Assembly: GCF_029962485.1 (NCBI RefSeq)
Contig: NZ_CP073638.1
Coordinates: 930,001-994,000, forward strand
Direction: 5' to 3'
From: Burkholderia cepacia
GTDB taxonomy: Bacteria > Pseudomonadota > Gammaproteobacteria > Burkholderiales > Burkholderiaceae
Length of the DNA: 64,000 nucleotides
Shown: positions 26,799 through 35,837 of the stretch, piece after piece
Numbering within the stretch: position 1 is the stretch's first letter
How the letters are laid out: each line of letters begins with the position of its first letter
Notes under the pieces: generated by a model
Database searches by the model: none
What the model saw: only the letters and a program-made list of their open reading frames with translations
Told to the model about the DNA's origin: nothing
Translations under genes and position numbers: made by a program

Positions 26799-28694
26799 AT
26801 GAGCGTGAAGAAGAAGACCCACCCCGCCGATCCATACACGGCCGCGACCAAGAATCCGATGCTTGCGTCGCGCCTGCCCATGTGGCGCTCGAGGCTGATC
26901 GTGATCATCGTGTTCCTTGCATTCGCCGCGCTGATCGGCCGCGCCTTCTGGGTGCAGGTCGCGAACAAGGAGTTCTACGTCGGCCAGGGCCAGAAACGCT
27001 ACCAGCGCACGATCGAGCTCGACGCGACGCGCGGGCGCATCGTCGACCGAAACGGCGCGATGCTCGCCGTCAGCCTGTCGACCTATGAAATCTGGGCGAA
27101 CCCGAAGCAGGTCGCCGACACCGACTACCCGCAGATCTCGAAGCTGCTCGACATGCCGCTCGTCGAGGTCAAGCGACGCCTCGGCAACGACAAGACGTTC
27201 GTGCTGCTCAAGCGGCAGGTCGACGCCGACACCGCGGGCAGGCTCGACAAGCTGGCGATCGACGGCATCACGCAGATCGCCGATTCGAAGCGCTTCTACC
27301 CGGAAGGCGAATCGGCCGCGCACGTGGTCGGCTTCACGAACGTCGAGGACAAGGGGCAGGAAGGCGTCGAGCTCGCGGCGAACGCGCGCCTGGTGGGCAC
27401 GTCCGGGCAGCGCGAGGTCATCCGCGACCGGCTCGGCCGCATCGTGTCGGATACGCGCCCGCTCGTCCCCGCGCAGCACGGCGCGACGATCGAACTGACG
27501 ATCGACCGCCGCATCCAGCAGCTCGCGTTCAGCCAGCTCAAGGCAGCCGTGGTCGAGAACAACGCGGTGGCCGGCAGCGTCGTGGTGCTCGATGCGCAGA
27601 ACGGCGAGATCCTCGCGCTCGCGAACTACCCGACCTTCGACCCGAACGACCGCGCCCGCCTCACCGGCCAGCAGTTGCGCAACCGCGCGGTGATCGACAC
27701 GTTCGAGCCGGGCTCGACGATCAAGCCGCTCGTCGTCGCGCTGTCGATCGACGAACGCAAGGTCACGCCGAACACGATCATCAACACGTCGCCGGGCACC
27801 TACAAGATCGGCCCGGCCGTGATTCACGACACGTCGAACCATGGGTCGCTGACCGTCTCGCAGGCGCTGCAGAAGTCGAGCAACGTCGCGCTCGCGAAGT
27901 TGGCACTGAACCTGCCCGCCGAAACGATCTGGAACAAATACCAGGAGTACGGGATCGGCCGCGCGCCGGAACTGACGTTCCCGGGTGTCGCGTCGGGCCG
28001 GCTGCGCGGCTACAAGCGCTGGCGGCCGATCGAGCAAGCGACGATGGCGTACGGCTACGGCCTGTCGATGTCGCTGCTGCAGATCGCGCAGACCTACACG
28101 GCCTATGCAGGCGACGGCACGCTGCACCCGGTGTCGCTGCTGAAGAACGGTACCGACCAGCAGACGATCGACGCGCATCGCGGCCATCGCGTGACGTCGC
28201 CGCAAACGGCCGCGTCGATCCGTTCGATGCTCGAGATGGCGGTGGGCGAAGGCGGCACGGGGCGCCGCGCGCGCGTCGACGGCTACCGGATCGGCGGCAA
28301 GACCGGTACCGCGCGCAAGCAGGTCGGCGCGACCTATGCGAAGGGCAAGTACCGTGCGCTGTTCGCGGGGATGGCGCCGATGAGCAACCCGCGCCTGATC
28401 GTCGCCGTGATGATCGACGAGCCGCGCGGCAAGGGCTACTACGGCGGCACGGTGGCCGGCCCGGTGTTCGCGTCGGTCACGAGCGGCTCGCTGCAGCTGC
28501 TCGGCGTGCCGCCCGATGCGCCGGTCGAGCCCGAGAAGAATGCGCCGGCGAAGGCCGCTGCGCCGCAGAAGACGGTCGCAGCGCCGAAAGCCGCAGCTCC
28601 GGCCAGGACGGCTGCCTCGCAGAAACCGTCGGTACCGCTCAAGACGGCCGCGCAGTCCGGCGCGGCCGCGTCGACGAAGGCCGCTGCGAGCTGA
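26799..28694 (+). CDS. FtsI/PBP3-like peptidoglycan transpeptidase (second copy type)
   Basis: 631-residue class B penicillin-binding protein. A short cytoplasmic N-terminus is followed by one TM helix (about 34-53, 'LIVIIVFLAFAALIGRAF'). The PBP dimerisation domain has 'RTIELDATRGRIVDRNG'. The transpeptidase domain carries the nucleophile Ser306 in 'FEPGSTIKPL', S360-S-N ('KSSNVAL') and K501-TGT ('GGKTGTARK'), so all three penicillin-binding motifs are intact. The C-terminal ~60 residues are an Ala/Lys/Pro-rich low-complexity tail. It is far from any dcw cluster, so it is probably a paralogue of the main FtsI with a condition-specific role. Confidence 0.92.
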   Translation: MSVKKKTHPADPYTAATKNPMLASRLPMWRSRLIVIIVFLAFAALIGRAFWVQVANKEFYVGQGQKRYQRTIELDATRGRIVDRNGAMLAVSLSTYEIWANPKQVADTDYPQISKLLDMPLVEVKRRLGNDKTFVLLKRQVDADTAGRLDKLAIDGITQIADSKRFYPEGESAAHVVGFTNVEDKGQEGVELAANARLVGTSGQREVIRDRLGRIVSDTRPLVPAQHGATIELTIDRRIQQLAFSQLKAAVVENNAVAGSVVVLDAQNGEILALANYPTFDPNDRARLTGQQLRNRAVIDTFEPGSTIKPLVVALSIDERKVTPNTIINTSPGTYKIGPAVIHDTSNHGSLTVSQALQKSSNVALAKLALNLPAETIWNKYQEYGIGRAPELTFPGVASGRLRGYKRWRPIEQATMAYGYGLSMSLLQIAQTYTAYAGDGTLHPVSLLKNGTDQQTIDAHRGHRVTSPQTAASIRSMLEMAVGEGGTGRRARVDGYRIGGKTGTARKQVGATYAKGKYRALFAGMAPMSNPRLIVAVMIDEPRGKGYYGGTVAGPVFASVTSGSLQLLGVPPDAPVEPEKNAPAKAAAPQKTVAAPKAAAPARTAASQKPSVPLKTAAQSGAAASTKAAAS

Positions 28695-28705
28695 CAACGT
28701 CGTAC

Positions 28706-28730
28706 GGGCGATGCCGCATGCGCATCGCCC
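28706..28730 (+). terminator. Hairpin after the FtsI-like gene
   Basis: Stem GGGCGATG / CATCGCCC with a 9-nt loop, 12 nt after the stop. No T-run follows, so it is a weak intrinsic terminator or a 3'-end stabiliser. Confidence 0.5.
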
Positions 28731-28863
28731 ATCCCCCCGCTTTCATCCCACTCTCTAGGAACACTCCGCATTATTTGAGCGTTCCCGCCGCGTCCTCCTA
28801 CAATTTTTGCGCGCCGCAGGCGGCCTTGCCTGCGCGCCGGACTACAACAACGGAGAGAGACGC

Positions 28864-29859
28864 ATGCGATTCCACTGGAAAACACTCGTGCTGGCTACCG
28901 CGAGCATCACGCTGCTGGGCGGCGCCCCAGCCCGGGCCGCCGATGCCACCGACGTGAAAATCGGCTTCCTCGTCAAACAGCCGGACGATCCGTGGTTCCA
29001 GGACGAATGGCGCTTCGCCGAGCAGGCCGCGAAGGAAAAGCACTTCACGCTGATCAAGATCGCGACGCCGAGCGGCGAAAAGGTGTCGACCGCGCTCGAC
29101 AGCCTCGCCGCGCAGAAGGCGCAAGGCGTGATCGTCTGCGCGCCCGACGTGAAGCTCGGCCCCGGCATCGCGGCGAAGGCGAAGCGCGCGGGGATCAAGC
29201 TGATGTCGGTCGACGACCAGCTCGTCGACGGCCACGGCGCGCCGCTCCCGGGCGTGCCGCACATGGGCATCTCCGCGTACAAGATCGGCCAGCAGGTGGG
29301 CCAGGCCATCGCGGACGAAACGAAGCGGCGTGGTTGGAATCCGGCCGAGGTCGGCATCATCCGGATCGCCTACGACCAGTTGCCGACCGCGCGTGAACGC
29401 ACGGCCGGCGCGGTCGATGCGCTCAAGGCCGCCGGCTTCCCGGCCGCGAACGTGATCGACGCGCCGGAGATGACGGCCGACACCGAAGGTGCGTTCAACG
29501 CGGCGAACATCGCGCTCACCAAGCACGCGAATTTCAAGCGCTGGGTCGCGTTCGGCTCGAACGACGACACGACAGTCGGCGCGGTACGCGCCGCCGAGGG
29601 GCGCGGCATCGGCGCGGACGCGATGGTCGCGGTCGGCATCAACGGCAGCCAGGTCGCGCTCAACGAATTCGCGAAGCCGAAGCCGACCGGTTTCTACGGG
29701 TCGATCCTGCTGAATCCGCGCCAGCACGGCTACCAGACGAGCCTCAACATGTACGACTGGATCACGAAGAACCAGGCGCCGCCGCCGCTCGTGCTGACGT
29801 CCGGCACGCTGATCACGCGCGACAACGAGAAGCAGGCGCGCGCCGCGCTCGGCCTGTGA
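28864..29859 (+). CDS. Periplasmic sugar-binding protein, AraF-like
   Basis: 331-residue ABC receptor of the periplasmic-binding-protein type 1 fold. The signal peptide (residues 1-25) ends ARAA. 'IGFLVKQPDDPWFQDEWRFAE' (spread over residues 31-51) and 'VDDQLVDGHG' resemble L-arabinose-binding protein. GGAGAG stands just before the ATG at 28864. It is followed after 19 nt by an SDR gene, but no ATPase or permease gene is nearby, so it is an orphan receptor or works with a transporter encoded elsewhere. Confidence 0.88.
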   Translation: MRFHWKTLVLATASITLLGGAPARAADATDVKIGFLVKQPDDPWFQDEWRFAEQAAKEKHFTLIKIATPSGEKVSTALDSLAAQKAQGVIVCAPDVKLGPGIAAKAKRAGIKLMSVDDQLVDGHGAPLPGVPHMGISAYKIGQQVGQAIADETKRRGWNPAEVGIIRIAYDQLPTARERTAGAVDALKAAGFPAANVIDAPEMTADTEGAFNAANIALTKHANFKRWVAFGSNDDTTVGAVRAAEGRGIGADAMVAVGINGSQVALNEFAKPKPTGFYGSILLNPRQHGYQTSLNMYDWITKNQAPPPLVLTSGTLITRDNEKQARAALGL

Positions 29860-29878
29860 GCCTGCCCAAGGAGCCGAC

Positions 29879-30643
29879 ATGACACGCACCACCCTCGTGA
29901 CGGGCGCCGCCGGCGGCATCGGCCAGGCGCTCTGCCGTACCTTCCTTGCGGCCGGCGACCGCGTGCTCGCACTCGATCGCGACCGCGCGTCGCTCGACCG
30001 CTTCATCGATACGCTCGGCGACGCACGCGCGACGGCGGTCGTCGACGACCTGACCGACGCCGAACGACTGCGCGCGATGCTCGAAGCGCATCCGCCGGTC
30101 GACGTGCTCGTCGCGAACGCGGGCACGGCCGCATCGACCACGCTGCGCGACACGACGCCCGCCAGCTGGCGCACCGATCTCGATGCGAACCTGACGGCCA
30201 CCTACGTGAGCGTCGAAGCCGTGCTGCCCGGCATGCGCGCAAGCCGGCGCGGCGCGATCGCGATCATCGGTTCGGTGAACGGCGTGCACGCGCTCGGGCA
30301 TCCGGCCTACAGCGCGGCGAAGGCCGGATTGATCAGCTACACGAAATCGCTCGCGATCGAATACGGCCGCGACGGCGTACGCGCGAACATCGTGCTGCCG
30401 GGCACCGTGAAGACGCCCGCGTGGGAGGCGCGCGTGCAGCGCAACCCGCTGGTGTTCGAGCAATTGAGGAAGTGGTATCCGCTCGACGATTTCGCGACGC
30501 CCGACGACGTCGCGCAGGCTGCCTTGTTCCTGTGCTCGCCGGCCGCGCGGATCATCACCGGCGTCGCGCTGCCGGTGGACGGCGGCCTGCTGGCCGGCAA
30601 TCGCGTGATGGCGCAGGAGCTGACGCTCGAGACGTTCTACTGA
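29879..30643 (+). CDS. SDR-family sugar/alcohol dehydrogenase
   Basis: 254-residue classical short-chain dehydrogenase. Cofactor motif 'TGAAGGIGQ' (residues 7-15), 'VANAG', catalytic Ser in 'IIGSVNG', and Tyr-x-x-x-Lys in 'AYSAAKAGL' are all present. The C-terminal 'ITGVALPVDGG' is typical. It is probably co-transcribed with the sugar-binding gene (19-nt gap, GGAG ribosome-binding site). It may oxidise the imported pentose/hexose, as in non-phosphorylative arabinose or galactose routes, but that is inference from context. Confidence 0.88.
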   Translation: MTRTTLVTGAAGGIGQALCRTFLAAGDRVLALDRDRASLDRFIDTLGDARATAVVDDLTDAERLRAMLEAHPPVDVLVANAGTAASTTLRDTTPASWRTDLDANLTATYVSVEAVLPGMRASRRGAIAIIGSVNGVHALGHPAYSAAKAGLISYTKSLAIEYGRDGVRANIVLPGTVKTPAWEARVQRNPLVFEQLRKWYPLDDFATPDDVAQAALFLCSPAARIITGVALPVDGGLLAGNRVMAQELTLETFY

Positions 30644-30725
30644 TCGATCGGGAAGCCGCCCGCGGGGCCGGCGGCCGCGCGGGCCACCGTGGTCTGCCCG
30701 GTGCGCGGCGCGATGCCGCGCGCCG

Positions 30726-32441
30726 TCAATGCGCAGTCGCGACCGGCTTCACCATCCGGCCGAGCACGTGCTCGGTCATCCCGCGTGCGAGTTCGGTCTC
30801 GCCCATGAACACGGTGCCGATTCCTTCATGCGACAGCAGCGCGGCCTCGTCGCCGCTGTTCGTGCACAGCACGACCTCGAGCGTCGGGTTGAGCGTGCGC
30901 GAGATCTCGACGATCTGCCGCACGTCGAACACGTCCGGCAGCGTGACGACCAGCATCCCGGCGCGCGCGATATGGGCCTGCACGAGCACGATCGGCTCGA
31001 TCGCGTCGCCCGACACAGCGGCAATGCCTTCCGCGCGCAGCTTCTCGACGAGTTCGCGGTTCTGCTCGACGACGACATACGCGATCCCGCGCTCGTCCAG
31101 CGCATGCGCGATTCGCGTGCCGACCTTGCCGTAACCGACGATCACGACCTGCCCGGTCAGGTGCGTCTGCGGCGTCGACATCGGCAGTGCGGCGAGCGGA
31201 TCGTCACGCGCCTCGAGCTTGCGCGCGAACGCCGAATGCTTGCGGATCCACGCGAGTGCCGGATCGATCATCGCGAACAGCAGCGTGTTCATCGCGATCG
31301 AGATCAGCGCGACGGCCAGGATCAGGCTCTGCCCCTCGGCCGACAGCAGCCCGAGCGCCCGGCCGAGCCCCGCGAGGATGAACGAGAATTCGCCGATCTG
31401 CGCGAGGCCCGCGCCGACCGTCAGCGCGGTATTGAGCGGATAGCGGAACGCGATCACGAGCGCGACGGCCGCGAGTGTCTTGCCGATCAGCACGATCGCC
31501 GCGACCTCGATCACGTGCAGCGGCTCTTCAAGCAGCACCTTCGGGTCGAACAGCATGCCGACCGAGATGAAGAACAGCACCGAGAACGCGTCGCGCAGCG
31601 GCAGCGTCTCGTCGGCCGCGCGTCGGCTGAATTCCGACTCGCGCATCATCATCCCGGCGAAGAACGCGCCGAGCGCGAACGACACGTCGAACAGCTTCGC
31701 CGCGCCGAACGCGATGCCGACCGCGGCCGCGATCATGCACAGCGTGAACAGCTCGCGCGAACCGGTGCGCGCGACAAGCCACAGAATGCGCGGGAACACG
31801 CGTTTGCCGACCACCAGCATCAGCGCGATGAACGCGGCGACCTTCAGCATCGTGACGCCGAGCGTGCCCCACACGCTGCCGCCGGCCGCATGCGCGTCGC
31901 CGGGCGGCGTGCCGCCGAGCAGCCCCGCGACGGGCGGCAGCAGCACCAGCACGAGCACCATCACGAGATCCTCGACCACCAGCCAGCCGACCGCGATGCG
32001 CCCGTTGACCGTCTCGACAAGCCCGCGCCCTTCGAGCGCGCGCAGCAGCACGACGGTACTCGCGACCGACAGCGCGAGCCCGAACACGAGCGCCGCCCCG
32101 AGGCTCCAGCCCCACGTGAGCGCGAGCCCGCCGCCGAGCAGGGTCGCGACGGTGATCTGGACGACCGCGCCCGGCAGCGCGATCTTGCGCACCGCAAGCA
32201 GATCGCCAAGTGAAAAATGCAGGCCGACGCCGAACATCAGCAGCATCACGCCCACTTCCGCGAGCTGCTGGGCGAGCGACAAATCGCCGACGAAACCGGG
32301 CGTGCCGGGGCCGATCACGATCCCGGCAAGCAGATAGCCGACGAGCGGCGGCATTTTCAGCAGCGACGCGAGGTAACCGAAGATCATCGCGAGACCGAAA
32401 CCGGCCGCGAGCAACGCAATCAGGCTGACGTCATGAGGCAT
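30726..32441 (-). CDS. Monovalent cation:proton antiporter, YbaL/KefB type
   Basis: 571-residue CPA2-family antiporter. About 12 membrane helices occupy residues 1-390 ('MPPLVGYLLAGIVIGPGTPG', then 'LLMFGVGLHFSLGDLL'). A cytoplasmic TrkA-N (RCK) domain with the NAD motif 'VVIVGYGKVGTRIAHAL' covers the last ~160 residues. The ATG at 32441 is preceded directly by a GGAGGGGG stretch. It probably exports K+ in exchange for H+. It is a single gene, convergent with the SDR. Confidence 0.92.
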   Translation of the reverse strand: MPHDVSLIALLAAGFGLAMIFGYLASLLKMPPLVGYLLAGIVIGPGTPGFVGDLSLAQQLAEVGVMLLMFGVGLHFSLGDLLAVRKIALPGAVVQITVATLLGGGLALTWGWSLGAALVFGLALSVASTVVLLRALEGRGLVETVNGRIAVGWLVVEDLVMVLVLVLLPPVAGLLGGTPPGDAHAAGGSVWGTLGVTMLKVAAFIALMLVVGKRVFPRILWLVARTGSRELFTLCMIAAAVGIAFGAAKLFDVSFALGAFFAGMMMRESEFSRRAADETLPLRDAFSVLFFISVGMLFDPKVLLEEPLHVIEVAAIVLIGKTLAAVALVIAFRYPLNTALTVGAGLAQIGEFSFILAGLGRALGLLSAEGQSLILAVALISIAMNTLLFAMIDPALAWIRKHSAFARKLEARDDPLAALPMSTPQTHLTGQVVIVGYGKVGTRIAHALDERGIAYVVVEQNRELVEKLRAEGIAAVSGDAIEPIVLVQAHIARAGMLVVTLPDVFDVRQIVEISRTLNPTLEVVLCTNSGDEAALLSHEGIGTVFMGETELARGMTEHVLGRMVKPVATAH

Positions 32442-32578
32442 CCCCCCTCCCAAGTTCTTGTAACTATTTAGTAAGGTTCAAGAATGGAAGGATAAGGGAT
32501 GAGGCGGAAGAATGGCGCGCGGCCGCGAAAATTTCACGCGGCGGCGCGCCTTTGCGGGGTGCAACCCCGGCGAAATAA

Positions 32579-32607
32579 AAGGCGCCGCGCGGGTGCGGCG
32601 GCGCCTT
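32579..32607 (-). terminator. Intrinsic terminator of the gluconate-dehydrogenase operon
   Basis: On the minus strand the stem AAGGCGCCGC / GCGGCGCCTT (10 bp, 9-nt loop) is followed by TTTTATTTCG. It lies 43 nt after the cytochrome stop and is a good rho-independent terminator. Confidence 0.85.
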
Positions 32608-32649
32608 GAGGCAAATCGGACTGGCAGGGCTGGCGCCCCGCCGCCTCCG

Positions 32650-34062
32650 TCAGCGCGACGCTTGCGGGAACCGCGCGCCCGGCGGCGGTTCGGGCCGCGT
32701 CGACGGCACGCTCTTGCGCACCTTCACGACCTGCGCGGCCGTCACCGGCGCGCCCGTGTTGCCCCAGCTCGTGCGCACGAAGTTCGACACGTCCGCGACT
32801 TCCTGGTCCGACAGGCGCCAGCCGAACGGCGGCATCGTGAAGGTCGACGGCGCGGTGCGCGTCCCCTCCAGTGCGCTGCCTTCCAGCACGACGTGGATCA
32901 GCGAGGTCGGATCGTCGCCCTGCACGACCGGGTTGCCGGCGAGCGCCGGGAACACGCGCGTGTAGCCGTGGCCGTCGCTGCGGTGGCAGGCCATGCAGTT
33001 GTCGCGATAGACGGCCGCGCCCGGCTTGCTCGCGTCGCCGGCCTGCAGCGCCTTCGCGGCAGCCGCGTCGTACACGTGCGGCTGCTCGCCCTGCACGCGC
33101 GGGGGCAGCGTCTTCAGGTAGCGCGCGATCGCGTTCAGGTCGTCGTCGGTCATGTGCTGCATGCTGTGGCCGACCACGTCCGTCATCCCGCCGAATGCAG
33201 CCGTGCGCAGCGTACGGCCCGTCTTCAGGAACTGCACGATCTCGGTTTCGTTCCACGTGCCGAGGCCCGTGCGCGGCTCGCCGCGCAGGCTCGTCGGCAC
33301 CCAGCCGTCGATCGCCGCGCCGCCGGCCAGGAAGTCCAGGCCGTCCGCGTCGGTCAGCCCGCGCTCCTGCATCGTCGGCGCGCGCGGCGTGTGGCATGCG
33401 CCGCAGTGGCCGAGACCCTGCACGAGATATGCGCCGCGCGCGACCACCGGATCGGTGTACGGCGCCGCATCGAACGGCTTCGGCGTCGGCGCGAACATCT
33501 TGCGCCAGATCCCGAGCGGCCAGCGCATCGACAGCGGCCACACGATGTCGACCGCACGGTTCTCGTGCTCGACGGGCGCGACGCCATGCATGAAGTACGC
33601 GTACAGCGCCTTCATGTCGTCGTCGGTCAGGCGCGCATACGACGGGAACGGCATCGCCGGATACATCGTGTCGCCGTTCTTGCGCACGCCTTCGCGCACC
33701 GCGCGCGTGAAGTCCTCGTAAGTCCAGCCGCCGAGGCCCGTCTTCGGGTCCGGCGTGATGTTCGTCGAGTAGATGCCGCCGATCGGCGTGTCGAACTTCA
33801 GCCCGCCCGCGAACGGCTTGCCGCCGCTCGCGGTGTGGCACGCGATACAGTCGCCGGCGCGCGCGAGGTATTCGCCCCGCTTGATCAGGTTCGCATCGGC
33901 GGACTGGGCCGCGGGTGCGGCCGCCGGGCCGGAAGCCGCCGCGGGAGTGGCCGGCTGCGCAAACGCCGTCGGGCCCGCGAAGCCGAGCGCGGCCCAGGCT
34001 GCACCGGCCGCCAGCGCGCGCGACATCCGGCGTGCGACGTTGTGGTTCATCGTCCTCTTCAT
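32650..34062 (-). CDS. Triheme cytochrome c subunit, gluconate 2-dehydrogenase type
   Basis: 470-residue periplasmic, membrane-attached electron-transfer subunit. The signal peptide ends near AFAQP (residue ~36), followed by an Ala/Pro linker. Three haem sites are CIACH (72-76), CGACH (220-224) and CMACH (356-360). It passes electrons from the FAD subunit to the quinone pool. The start overlaps the flavoprotein stop by 4 bp (ATGA). It is the last gene of the three-subunit operon, with a terminator after it. Confidence 0.93.
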   Translation of the reverse strand: MKRTMNHNVARRMSRALAAGAAWAALGFAGPTAFAQPATPAAASGPAAAPAAQSADANLIKRGEYLARAGDCIACHTASGGKPFAGGLKFDTPIGGIYSTNITPDPKTGLGGWTYEDFTRAVREGVRKNGDTMYPAMPFPSYARLTDDDMKALYAYFMHGVAPVEHENRAVDIVWPLSMRWPLGIWRKMFAPTPKPFDAAPYTDPVVARGAYLVQGLGHCGACHTPRAPTMQERGLTDADGLDFLAGGAAIDGWVPTSLRGEPRTGLGTWNETEIVQFLKTGRTLRTAAFGGMTDVVGHSMQHMTDDDLNAIARYLKTLPPRVQGEQPHVYDAAAAKALQAGDASKPGAAVYRDNCMACHRSDGHGYTRVFPALAGNPVVQGDDPTSLIHVVLEGSALEGTRTAPSTFTMPPFGWRLSDQEVADVSNFVRTSWGNTGAPVTAAQVVKVRKSVPSTRPEPPPGARFPQASR

Positions 34063-35837
34063 ACGGTCACCAGCGGGGCGGGATTTTTCAGGTATTGCTC
34101 GCGGATCGCGCGTGCCGACCAGTAGGCCAGCGCCGCGATGATCCCGGTCGGGTTGTAGCCGATGCCCTGCGGCAGCGCCGACGCCCCCATCACGAACACG
34201 TTGTGCACATCCCAGCACTGCAGGTAGCGGTTCAGCACGCTCGTCTTCGGGTCGGTGCCCATGATCGCGCCGCCGACGAGGTGGGTCGTCTGGTACGCGC
34301 GCGAATCGAAGTGCTTGCCGAACTCGCGCGTCGACACGGCGATTGCCTTCGGCCCCATCGCTTCCGCGATCTTCTTCATCTGCCCGGTCACGTATTGCGC
34401 CATCTTGATGTCGTTGTCCTTCCAGTCGAACGTCATCCGCAGCAGCGGCTGGCCGTACGAATCGCGATAGGTCGGATCGAGGTCGAGATAGACATCGCGG
34501 TACGACATGTTGGTGCCGTGTGCGTCCATCGAGATCGTGTGCGCGTAGTTGTCCTTCACGGCCTTCTTCCACGCGGAGCCCCACTGCGGCGTACCGGGCG
34601 GCGTCGCGATGCCGCTGATCGGCTTCACGCCGGCCTGGTTCACCCACAGCGGCGAGCCGCCGACGAAGCCGAGCGGGCCGTGGTCGAAGTTGTCCGCGTT
34701 GAAATCGTCCACCGCGACGCCGTTGCCGCCCGCGCCGATGAACGGGTTCGTGTAGGTGTCCTTGTCGAAGAACGCCTTGATCGTCGACAGGTTCTGGTAC
34801 GCGAAATTGCGGCCCACGACGCCCTCGCCCGAGATCGGGTCGTACGGCTTGCCGATGCCCGACAGCAGCAGCAGGTGCACGTTGTGGTACTGGAACGCGG
34901 CCACGATCACGAGATCGGCCGGCTGGTGCACTTCGCGCCCGGCCGGATCGACGTAGGTCACGCCCGTCGCGCGCTTCTTCGTGTCGTCGAGATCGACGCG
35001 CAGCACGTGGCACTTCGAGCGCAGCTCGAAATTCGACGCCTGCTTCAGCGCGGGCAGGATGTTCAGGTTCGGCGACGCCTTCGAGTACATGTAGCATGCA
35101 TAGCCGCTGCAGTAGCCGCAGAAGTTGCACGGGCCCATCTGCACGCCGTACGGGTTCGTGTACGGGCCCGACGTGTTCGCCGACGGCAGCCGGTACGGAT
35201 GCAGGCCGAGCGACTTCGCGGCATCGGAGAAGCGCTGCGCCGAGTACGTATTGAGCTGAGCGGGCAGCGGGAAGTTGTCGCTGCGGTTCGCTTCGAACAC
35301 GTTGCCGTCGCCGACCACCTTGCCGCCGACCTTGTATGCTTGACCCGACGTGCCGAACACCTTCTCGGCGAAGTCGAAATGCGGCTCGAGCTCCTCGTAG
35401 GTCACGCCCGTATCCTGGATCGTCATCCCTTCGGGGATGAACTTCCTGCCGTAGCGCTCTTCATAGTGGCTGCGCAGGCGCAGTTCTTCCGGCGTGATCC
35501 GGAAATGCACGCCCGACCAGTGCAGCCCCGCGCCGCCGACGCCTTCGCCCGGCAGGAACGCGGCGAGCTGCCGGTACGGCAGCGCGGTGTCCTGCAGGCC
35601 GTGGCGGATCGACACGGTCGTCTTCGACAGGTCGAGGAACAGCTTCTTGCGGATGTTGTAGGTCAGCTCGTCGATCGTGTTCGGATACGCGCCGTCCGGA
35701 TAGGTATCGCGATATTCGCCGCGCTCGAGCGCGACCACGTTCAAGCCCGCTTCGGTCAGTTCCTTCGCGAGAATCGCGCCGGTCCAGCCGAAGCCGACGA
35801 TCACCGCATCGACATGCGGCTTTTTCTCTGCGGCCAT
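34059..35837 (-). CDS. GMC oxidoreductase, gluconate 2-dehydrogenase flavoprotein type
   Basis: 592-residue FAD-dependent dehydrogenase. The dinucleotide-binding motif is 'AVIVGFGWTGAILAKELTEAG' broken at residue ~12-30, and the C-terminal GMC region has 'HLVGGAIMGTDPKTSVLNR' with the catalytic His. No own signal peptide is seen; in this family the flavoprotein is exported by Tat together with the small subunit 3. The ATG at 35837 overlaps the subunit-3 stop by 1 bp. The substrate could be gluconate, 2-ketogluconate, sorbitol or a related polyol. Confidence 0.93.
   Translation of the reverse strand: MAAEKKPHVDAVIVGFGWTGAILAKELTEAGLNVVALERGEYRDTYPDGAYPNTIDELTYNIRKKLFLDLSKTTVSIRHGLQDTALPYRQLAAFLPGEGVGGAGLHWSGVHFRITPEELRLRSHYEERYGRKFIPEGMTIQDTGVTYEELEPHFDFAEKVFGTSGQAYKVGGKVVGDGNVFEANRSDNFPLPAQLNTYSAQRFSDAAKSLGLHPYRLPSANTSGPYTNPYGVQMGPCNFCGYCSGYACYMYSKASPNLNILPALKQASNFELRSKCHVLRVDLDDTKKRATGVTYVDPAGREVHQPADLVIVAAFQYHNVHLLLLSGIGKPYDPISGEGVVGRNFAYQNLSTIKAFFDKDTYTNPFIGAGGNGVAVDDFNADNFDHGPLGFVGGSPLWVNQAGVKPISGIATPPGTPQWGSAWKKAVKDNYAHTISMDAHGTNMSYRDVYLDLDPTYRDSYGQPLLRMTFDWKDNDIKMAQYVTGQMKKIAEAMGPKAIAVSTREFGKHFDSRAYQTTHLVGGAIMGTDPKTSVLNRYLQCWDVHNVFVMGASALPQGIGYNPTGIIAALAYWSARAIREQYLKNPAPLVTV

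Noticed and set aside
26751..28697. 648-codon frame antisense to the FtsI-like gene
   Set aside because: Arg/His/Asp-rich shadow typical of high-GC3 genes; the sense strand encodes all PBP motifs.
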